From Lachnospiraceae bacterium (GTDB lineage: Bacteria; Bacillota; Clostridia; Lachnospirales; Lachnospiraceae), in contig DMLD01000162.1 of assembly GCA_003453515.1 (NCBI GenBank), forward strand, positions 1 through 5,966: a stretch of DNA of 5,966 nt, given 5' to 3'. The notes beneath the pieces are model-generated. The model was not told the origin of the DNA, searched no databases, and saw only the letters and a program-made list of their open reading frames with translations. Shown here in pieces: positions 5,172-5,966 of this stretch. Every line of letters starts with the position of its first letter. The stretch's first letter is position 1. The position numbers were made by a program, and so were the translations under genes.

Positions 5172-5966
5172 TCATGACCCTGAGCGGGCTTTTGCATCCT
5201 CGATCGACAGTGCAGCCGCCTTCTCTGACAGTGCGTTGAAGTCAAGTCCTGCCATCTCCTTGAGCTCCTCATCAGTGTACGGTGACTTCTGAACGAAATA
5301 CTTGTCATAGTCAGCGTATGCATCAGGTGAATCTACGAAGAGATACGGATAAAGGATCTCGTTGAAGTTTCCTGCAAAATCCTTGTAATTGCCCTTGATA
5401 GCGTTGTAAACCATCATGAACGCGAACAGAGGATCGCAGTAGTGACCACCTGACTCAGCGGTGATCGATCCGTCCTTAAGACGAGTCTCAAGGTCATCAC
5501 GGAAGTCAGTTGAAACAACCTTGATCTGACCTACCTTGCCTGCACGCTCAACGGCTGTAAGTGTACCCTCGAGAGGCTCACCGCCACCACCTGCAGGAAC
5601 AAGTGCATCGAGATCAGCGTTAGCGCTCATCAGAGCCTCTGCGGCCTTAGAACCACCCTCTGCAGAAGTACCTGCATACTGGGGCTCTGTCAGCTCAGCC
5701 GGATCATCAGCATGTGCTGCGTTCCAATTGTCAACAGCCTTCTGATATCCTTCCCAACGACCAAGCCATGTAGCATCACCCTGCTCCCAACCGATCATAC
5801 CGATCTTGCGGCAGCCTCTCTCGAGAAGGATGTTGCCGAGCTTCTCGCCGTTGTCCGGCTCGTTCTCATGAACGGCACCTACATAGTACTCCGATGCCTT
5901 AGCCATCTCATAGATGTCTGGTGAGTTCTCCTGGCTTATGATGCGGAAGAACTGTGCCAGATATAC
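5172..5966 (-). CDS. Sugar ABC transporter substrate-binding protein (Peripla_BP_4 type), C-terminal part; start lies beyond the window
   Basis: 264 residues are visible and the frame is open to the window edge, so the signal peptide/lipobox and most of the first lobe are missing. An internal ATG at 5904-5906 is not the start: the upstream codons (VYLAQFFRIISQENSPDIYE) continue the fold. The protein captures a sugar outside the membrane and delivers it to the two permeases. Seen: GAVHENEPDNGEKLGNILLERG followed by KIGMIGW, the typical crossover from lobe 1 to lobe 2 of RbsB/LacI-like binding proteins. Then come RWEGYQKAVD, a segment DALVPAGGGGEPLEGTLTAV in the place of the usual D-x-I-x-A-x-N-D block, VVSTDF (Asp near the ligand), and SGGHYCDPLFAFMMVYNAIKG, matching the conserved AGGHxxDPxF region. 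The C-terminus (from about SPYTDEELKEMAG) is a charged helical tail. It is followed by a stem-loop and then the permease. The ligand is unknown; a monosaccharide is the family expectation. Confidence 0.95.
   Translation of the reverse strand, partial: VYLAQFFRIISQENSPDIYEMAKASEYYVGAVHENEPDNGEKLGNILLERGCRKIGMIGWEQGDATWLGRWEGYQKAVDNWNAAHADDPAELTEPQYAGTSAEGGSKAAEALMSANADLDALVPAGGGGEPLEGTLTAVERAGKVGQIKVVSTDFRDDLETRLKDGSITAESGGHYCDPLFAFMMVYNAIKGNYKDFAGNFNEILYPYLFVDSPDAYADYDKYFVQKSPYTDEELKEMAGLDFNALSEKAAALSIEDAKARSGS

Noticed and set aside
5904..5906. ATG as start of the binding protein
   Set aside because: The frame stays open upstream to the window edge, no ribosome binding site precedes it, and a binding protein needs a signal sequence and first lobe.

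Overview
The window looks like a piece of a low-to-mid G+C Gram-positive chromosome, most likely a clostridial (Lachnospiraceae-like) gut or rumen bacterium. This is an inference from strong AGGAGG-type ribosome binding sites, the Bacillus/Clostridium-type ExoA N-terminus and the CUT2-type sugar ABC operon. No 16S or other taxonomic marker is present. Every gene I can support lies on the minus strand, so transcription runs from high to low coordinates.

Right part (5966 down to 1615): a four-gene sugar-uptake operon of the CUT2 (ribose/galactose/xylose) ABC class. In order of transcription it holds a substrate-binding protein (its N-terminus lies beyond the window), a first BPD_transp_2 permease, a double-domain ATPase, and a second, different permease. 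The binding-protein gene is separated from the membrane/ATPase genes by a strong stem-loop with a T-run. This is the usual arrangement for making much more binding protein than transporter. The ATPase is markedly asymmetric: one composite ATP site is intact and every element of the other is degenerate.

Middle part (1614 down to 1042): 573 bases without a gene. It holds two large imperfect hairpins (1067-1199 and 1449-1588) in opposite orientation on either side of a stretch with about 22% G+C. The hairpins have different outer stems but share the apical loop AAAATAC, a TTCGGG...CCGCTTnCGC box and a CCCTCA box in the same structural positions. They look like two members of one structured repeat or RNA family and are the most interesting non-coding feature here.

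Left part (1041 down to 1): a probable three-gene operon. It encodes a small two-helix membrane protein with a very acidic C-terminal tail, then an overlapping, out-of-frame gene for a very basic protein made of roughly 12-residue repeats, then the start of exodeoxyribonuclease III (exoA), cut by the window edge. The first two proteins belong to no family I recognise.
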